Below, piece after piece: positions 49,068 through 50,632 of a stretch of DNA of 50,632 nt. Source of the stretch: Chrysochromulina parva (lineage: Eukaryota > Haptophyta > Prymnesiales > Chrysochromulinaceae); NCBI GenBank assembly GCA_002887195.1, contig PJAB01000054.1, positions 1 through 50,632 of the forward strand. Reading direction: 5' to 3'. The translations under genes and the position numbers were made by a program. The notes below the pieces were generated by a model. It saw only the letters and a list, made by a program, of their open reading frames with translations, did no database searches and was not told the origin of the DNA. Positions within the stretch are counted from its first letter, which is position 1. Each line of letters begins with the position of its first letter.

Positions 49068-50018
49068 GCGTACGTGAGCGCTGACGAGGGGGTGGACGAG
49101 GGGATGGACGAGGGGGTGAGCTATGACGTCCTTGGGGTCCTCGAAGCCCGAGAGGTGAGCCAGCAGCAGCATATGCTCGACTTGGCGCGTCTTCACGCAC
49201 GCAGGGCGATTGAGACGTCCAAGGCAAGGCTGATTCAGCGCCGCTGGCGGCGCTGGCGCAGCGCGCAAGAGGGGGCGCAGAGCGGCGCTGTCGATGAGAT
49301 CGTCCTCATGTATCGCGAGCGCCTCGCGCGCTTCCGCTCGACGCAGGCGATGAAGCGCACCCAGCTCTGCTTGTTCTGTGGAACCGAGTGGGAGGCGGGG
49401 CATGCGCGCACTGGCAACGGGCAGCACTGGGCGCAGCGCGAGCGCTTCCGTGCGTATGAGACGTTTGTGCACGAGACGGCCGCGGTGCTGCTTGCATGCT
49501 TGGATAAGGAGCGTGCGCAGCTGCAATGGGAGGAGCCGGCGCGTACCCAGCCTGCCGAAGATGAGAAGGCCGAGACGAGCCGGTTTGAGCTCCTTCACGA
49601 GCTTGAGCGCACTTACCATGATCTCAATCGCACGATGGATGAAGTCGAGGCGACGCACGCGTGGGGGGCGCTCGAGCGCGTGCGTGCCGCCGCCGAGTTT
49701 GCGCAGCTCGCCCTCCTGAGGGCAGAAGGGTGGAGGAGCACGGGGCAGGTCCACGTTGCCGAGTCCACGAGCGACGACGCGGGCGCGGCGCACGAGGGGA
49801 GCAATCTGTTGGGCGGCGGTACGCCGGAGCGCGCCGTAGTGGCGGAGGTGGACGACGAGGAGGAGGCTGATGAGGACGATGAGCTGCTGGCGCGGATGGT
49901 GTCGGCGCAGGCCAAGAAGGTTTGGAGCAGGGCGCCGAGGCAGCGCGGCGGCGGCGGCGGCGGAGGCAAAGGAGGCGGAGGCAAGGCTCGTGCCGGAGGG
50001 GGGGGCTCCAAGCGGTAG
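32921..50018 (+). CDS. Giant TRANK1-like ankyrin/UvrD-helicase protein with KH domain; 20 exons
   Basis: Reconstructed exons: 32921-35566, 35659-35784, 36130-38772, 38932-39291, 39370-39579, 39728-40272, 40476-40659, 40755-41045, 41192-41752, 41889-42338, 42579-43034, 43210-43323, 43475-43747, 43830-44000, 44308-44388, 44563-45627, 45763-46002, 46095-46364, 46618-47443, 47578-50018. They join in frame to about 4650 residues. Order: OB/cold-shock-like segment (about 20-85); KH domain with GRSG loop (about 206); Pro-rich repeats; ankyrin repeats (about 1100 and 1385-1465); UvrD-like helicase with GRSGTGKTT (about 2060), DEVQDFTQ (2505), FTGDTCQTI, NYRTH (2593), AKGLEFDD (2695) and YTAMTRAR (2797); TPR-like helices with WIRQAKNLM and CFEKGGDERG; an IQ motif IQRRWRRW (about 4390); and a CLFCG..H zinc-finger candidate. 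This layout matches TRANK1-type proteins, of poorly known function. The N-terminal KH is unusual. Splice sites are predicted, not proven. Confidence 0.75.
33815..33930 (+). repeat. 33-bp exonic minisatellite (PQPAPPRAPPP)
   Basis: CCACAGCCCGCGCC blocks start at 33815, 33848, 33881 and 33914. The unit is a multiple of three and keeps the frame in exon 1 of the giant gene. Confidence 0.9.
34142..34204 (+). repeat. 21-bp exonic tandem repeat (SGPNVHT), three copies
   Basis: TCCGGCCCGAATGTTCACAC occurs three times in a row in exon 1, preserving the frame. Confidence 0.95.
34618..34806 (+). repeat. Exonic Pro-rich repeat tract
   Basis: Iterated PSVPSV and LSPLAPP, then PLAPPLAPP units, encoded by short direct repeats in exon 1. 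Predicted disordered linker. Confidence 0.85.
34870..35019 (+). repeat. 51-bp exonic minisatellite (TSAPRxxPPAETATPAP)
   Basis: CACCTCGGCGCCACGAG starts at 34870, 34921 and 34972. The three near-identical units keep the frame. Confidence 0.95.
35567..35658 (+). other. Intron 1 of the giant gene, 92 nt
   Basis: Phase 0, GAG|GTATTC...ATCAG|GTCTTC. Its first 24 bases are an imperfect copy (19 of 24 identical) of the first 24 bases of exon 2 (GTATTCGGGCGG versus GTCTTCGGGCGG, both ending ATCGAT or GTCGAT). The remainder is GATTGCC/GATGGCA units. Confidence 0.8.
35785..36129 (+). other. Intron 2 of the giant gene, 345 nt
   Basis: Phase 0, GAG|GTGATT...GTGCAG|GTGCTC. Filled with TGATTGCCAC/TGATGGCCAC decamers, then TGAGTGTCAC units, then three units of CTGATGACCCCCTG plus GTACCA. 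No clear exon-edge copy. Confidence 0.8.
38300..38420 (+). repeat. 33-bp exonic repeat (AAETVTNDATE)
   Basis: GAGGCTGCGGAAACCGTGAC-type units occur about three times in exon 3 with small changes. They keep the frame and precede a Pro/Ala tract. Confidence 0.8.
38773..38931 (+). other. Intron 3 of the giant gene, 159 nt
   Basis: Phase 0, ATC|GTGCGT...GCGCAG|GTTCGC. The first 23 bases copy the first 23 of exon 4 (18 of 23 identical; VRAAAKDL versus VRPAARDL if translated). The body is TGAGTGCCGC and TGATTGCC decamers. Confidence 0.85.
39292..39369 (+). other. Intron 4 of the giant gene, 78 nt, introner-like, readable in frame
   Basis: Phase 0, CAG|GTAACG...TTCACAG|CGAGTC. It contains the core GCGCTCACCACGGCGCCC. 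The length is a multiple of three and there is no stop, so retention would insert 26 residues. No edge copy is seen. Confidence 0.6.
39580..39727 (+). other. Intron 5 of the giant gene, 148 nt
   Basis: Phase 0, ACG|GTACAT...GTTCAG|GTGCGC. Body of CTGATTACC, TTGATGACC, TTGAGTACCC and CTGATTGCC units. No convincing edge copy. Confidence 0.75.
40273..40475 (+). other. Intron 6 of the giant gene, 203 nt
   Basis: Phase 2, CCAG|GTCCAT...ATTAG|GTCGTT; joining gives LRTAVARSFKSLQSGF. Here the upstream exon end is the copied part: CGATCCTTCGGACCGCCGTG (40248) recurs as CGATCGTTTGGACCGCGGTG (40443) just before the acceptor. The body holds TGATTGCCATC and GGAGTGCCATC units. Confidence 0.8.
40660..40754 (+). 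other. Intron 7 of the giant gene, 95 nt
   Basis: Phase 0, CAC|GTACGC...CAATAG|GTGCCT. A few TGATGGCC units only; edge similarity is weak. Confidence 0.75.
41046..41191 (+). other. Intron 8 of the giant gene, 146 nt
   Basis: Phase 0, GCG|GTACGA...GCCGCAG|GTGCGC. About nine TGAGTGCCNC decamers. A weak edge resemblance is present: GTACGACGCCC versus GTGCGCCCC. Confidence 0.8.
41753..41888 (+). other. Intron 9 of the giant gene, 136 nt
   Basis: Phase 0, GAG|GTAGGA...CAATAG|GTGTGC. Filled with GGAGTGCC and TGAGTGCCCC units. It lies between helicase motif II and the FTGDT motif. Confidence 0.8.
42339..42578 (+). other. Intron 10 of the giant gene, 240 nt
   Basis: Phase 0, CAG|GTGCGA...CATCAG|GCGGCC. 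It has a distinct 18-21 nt array (GAGTGCCCAATGGAGGAC, repeated about six times). A copy of the next exon start, GCGGCTAAGGAGCAGCTG, lies at 42512, 67 nt before the true exon edge (18 of 21 identical). Confidence 0.8.
43035..43209 (+). other. Intron 11 of the giant gene, 175 nt, probable GC-AG
   Basis: AAG|GCGAGT...CTCCGCAG|CGTCTC, phase 0. An alternative GT donor exists at 43029 (CTC|GTGAAG). Body of CTGATGGCCGC/CTGATGGCCAC units. The edge shows a faint copy (TCTCGTGAAGG versus TCTCGCCAAGG). Confidence 0.65.
43324..43474 (+). other. Intron 12 of the giant gene, 151 nt
   Basis: Phase 0, CAG|GTCGCC...TTTCAG|GTGGCC. It opens with GATGGCCAC and CGAATGGCCACTCG units. The first eight bases resemble the next exon start (GTCGCCAC versus GTGGCCGC). 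Confidence 0.8.
43748..43829 (+). other. Intron 13 of the giant gene, 82 nt, GC-AG introner
   Basis: Phase 0, AAG|GCAAGC...CCCCACAG|GCAAGC. The first 26 bases copy the first 26 of the next exon (24 of 26 identical). The rest is the introner core: CTTGCATGCAAGGGCTCACC, then ACGGCGCCCTCGCCCCACAG. This is the cleanest example of core plus edge duplication. Confidence 0.85.
44001..44307 (+). other. Intron 14 of the giant gene, 307 nt, nested
   Basis: Phase 0, CAG|GTACAG...TCTCAG|GTGGCT. It begins with an introner unit: 44001-44032 is copied at 44075-44106 (31 of 32 identical) around a core with CATGCAAGTGCTCACCACGG. The second copy then leads into a decamer-type intron body (TGAGTGCCAC units). 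Two intron types are stacked. Confidence 0.8.
44389..44562 (+). other. Intron 15 of the giant gene, 174 nt
   Basis: Phase 0, AAG|GTGCAC...CCTAAG|GCTGAG. Units TGAGTGCGAC, TGAGTGCACC and CGATTGCCAC dominate. Confidence 0.75.
45628..45762 (+). other. Intron 16 of the giant gene, 135 nt
   Basis: Phase 0, CAG|GTGTGC...GCCCAG|GTGTGC. The junction GG(C/T)GCCCAGGTGTGC occurs at both ends (45619 and 45754), so the whole AG|GT site is duplicated. Body of GCGTCTGCTT and GCGTCTTGATT units. Confidence 0.8.
46003..46094 (+). other. Intron 17 of the giant gene, 92 nt
   Basis: Phase 0, CAG|GTTTGC...CATTAG|GCACTC. Contains GATGGCGCCT units and three CCCTAATGC(G/A)T units near the acceptor. Confidence 0.75.
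46365..46617 (+). other. Intron 18 of the giant gene, 253 nt, nested with two edge duplications
   Basis: Phase 0, AAG|GTGTGA...CCCCACAG|GCGCGC. The upstream exon end (46332-46364) recurs inside at 46403-46435 (31 of 33 identical). Near the 3' side, 46523-46567 duplicates the start of the next exon, 46618-46662 (40 of 45). These two copies flank an introner core (TTGCATGC, then CGCTCACCACGGCGCC). Confidence 0.8.
47444..47577 (+). other. Intron 19 of the giant gene, 134 nt
   Basis: Phase 1, GTTG|GTGAAC...TTTCAG|GTGTGG, giving VERVGVVLLCMW across the junction. Body of CTGATTGCCGC and CGATTGCCG units. Confidence 0.65.
47832..47910 (+). repeat. Exonic (CACGCGCAA)n minisatellite encoding HAQ repeats
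   Basis: Nine-base units encode RHAQHAQHAQHAQ-type sequence in the last exon, directly after a (TCG)n serine run at 47803-47834. Confidence 0.9.
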
Positions 50019-50632
50019 GATAATTGGGTATCGTACGGTCGCGCTCACGTCTGGGATCGGCAGGTCGTGCCTTAGATCGGGAGGCGGGGCGACTTGAATC
50101 GCGCCAGTACTAACTCTAACACTAACTCTTAATTCGGGAAACCACGAGGACTTAAATCAAGAGTTGAGCTTTAAAAACCTTGCGTCAAGTCGCGCGCCGA
50201 GTGAGGAGTGTGGTCTAACAAGTGGGCCAGACCGCCGGTTTGCGGTTAAAAATTACGAACCGCGACCATGCGATGGTGACGAATAGAGACGAGACCTCCA
50301 GCACCACCCGCGCCGCGCCCGGGCCCCGGCCATGGAGAGGTCTGACTTATAATGTCGCAATCTCGGCGATTTAGAATTTTTAGATCGCGCGCCGGCTTAA
50401 GTCGATGAGACCCCCTTTGAAGTCACCGGGGGGGGTGCATGGGCGGGGCGGCGCGCGGGCGGGCGGGCGCCGGGCGGCGCCCGGCGCTCGCGTGGGTACG
50501 TACATGTAGGGAGGGTGACGGGGGGTTTCCTATACAAATTGGGGGGGGTTTCCTATACAATACGTATCCTGATGTATCCTGCATGTATCCTGCATGTATC
50601 TTGCATGTATTCTGATGTGTCCCGTTCAAATA
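50019..50632. other. Right-edge non-coding region
   Basis: 3' flank of the giant gene. It includes AACTCTAACACTAACTCTTA near 50111, a G-rich palindromic stretch (50440-50490, GGGCGGGCGGGCGCCGGGCG) that could form a quadruplex or hairpin, and simple repeats at the end. No gene is supported. Confidence 0.5.
50521..50620. repeat. Short tandem repeats at window end
   Basis: GGGGGTTTCCTATACAA occurs twice (about 50523 and 50548), followed by four or five degenerate GTATCCTGCAT units. It resembles the start of a repeat array cut by the window edge. Confidence 0.8.

Noticed and set aside
50440..50490. Replication origin or telomere-like G-rich sequence
   Set aside because: No telomeric hexamer-type repeat or origin signature is present; it is only a GC-rich palindromic tract.

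Overview
The window is nuclear DNA from a GC-rich unicellular eukaryote. Genes are monocistronic and lie on both strands. At least two genes have spliceosomal introns. The protein families are eukaryotic: U-box and RING ligases, a chromodomain with Agenet repeats, a PTC7-type PP2C, EF-hand proteins, a dynamin-like GTPase and a TRANK1-like ankyrin/helicase giant. GC-rich coding sequence, long Ala/Gly/Pro runs and introner-like introns suggest an alga; a haptophyte is my best guess, with low confidence. A SPICE1-like protein and a seven-EF-hand protein fit a flagellated cell.

Layout. 1-1272: tandem 77-bp repeats and repeat-rich DNA. 1273-1924: a small DUF3846-like gene broken by a frameshift. 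2995-4158 (+): ADP-ribose/CDP-alcohol diphosphatase. 4531-5616 (-): possible F-box plus zinc-finger protein. 6130-7533 (-): STI1/PUB/thioredoxin-like protein. 7829-8899 (+): ankyrin-LNR-TM-RING protein. 9067-10236 (-): unknown. 10480-12840 (-): seven-EF-hand protein with one ordinary intron. 13130-14113 (+): ER-luminal CS-domain protein. 14402-15393 (-): 2OG-Fe(II) oxygenase with a frameshift. 15743-17521 (+): protein kinase with a zinc ribbon inside its activation segment. 18297-22829 (+): large disordered protein. 22929-25796 (+): dynamin-like GTPase fused to a U-box. Then a minus-strand series: SPICE1-like (26468-28972), PTC7-like PP2C (29448-30368), unknown (30736-31347) and chromo-Agenet protein (31826-32674). 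Several genes share short divergent intergenic regions (246-349 bp), which are likely bidirectional promoters.

The most remarkable locus is 32921-50018 (+). I reconstruct it as one gene of 20 exons encoding about 4650 residues: an OB/cold-shock-like segment, a KH domain, ankyrin repeats, a UvrD-like SF1 helicase with all main motifs, TPR-like helices, an IQ motif and a putative zinc finger. Its 19 introns are short and 17 of them are phase 0. They are filled either with roughly 10-nt tandem units (TGAGTGCCGC, TGATTGCCAC, TGATGGCCAC) or with a conserved introner-like core containing CTCACCACGGCGCC. At least eight introns carry a 15-45 nt imperfect copy of the adjoining exon edge, so AG|GY splice sites are duplicated on both sides. 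This looks like recent intron gain by duplication or insertion, concentrated in one gene while its neighbours are nearly intronless. It is the strongest candidate here for something undescribed.
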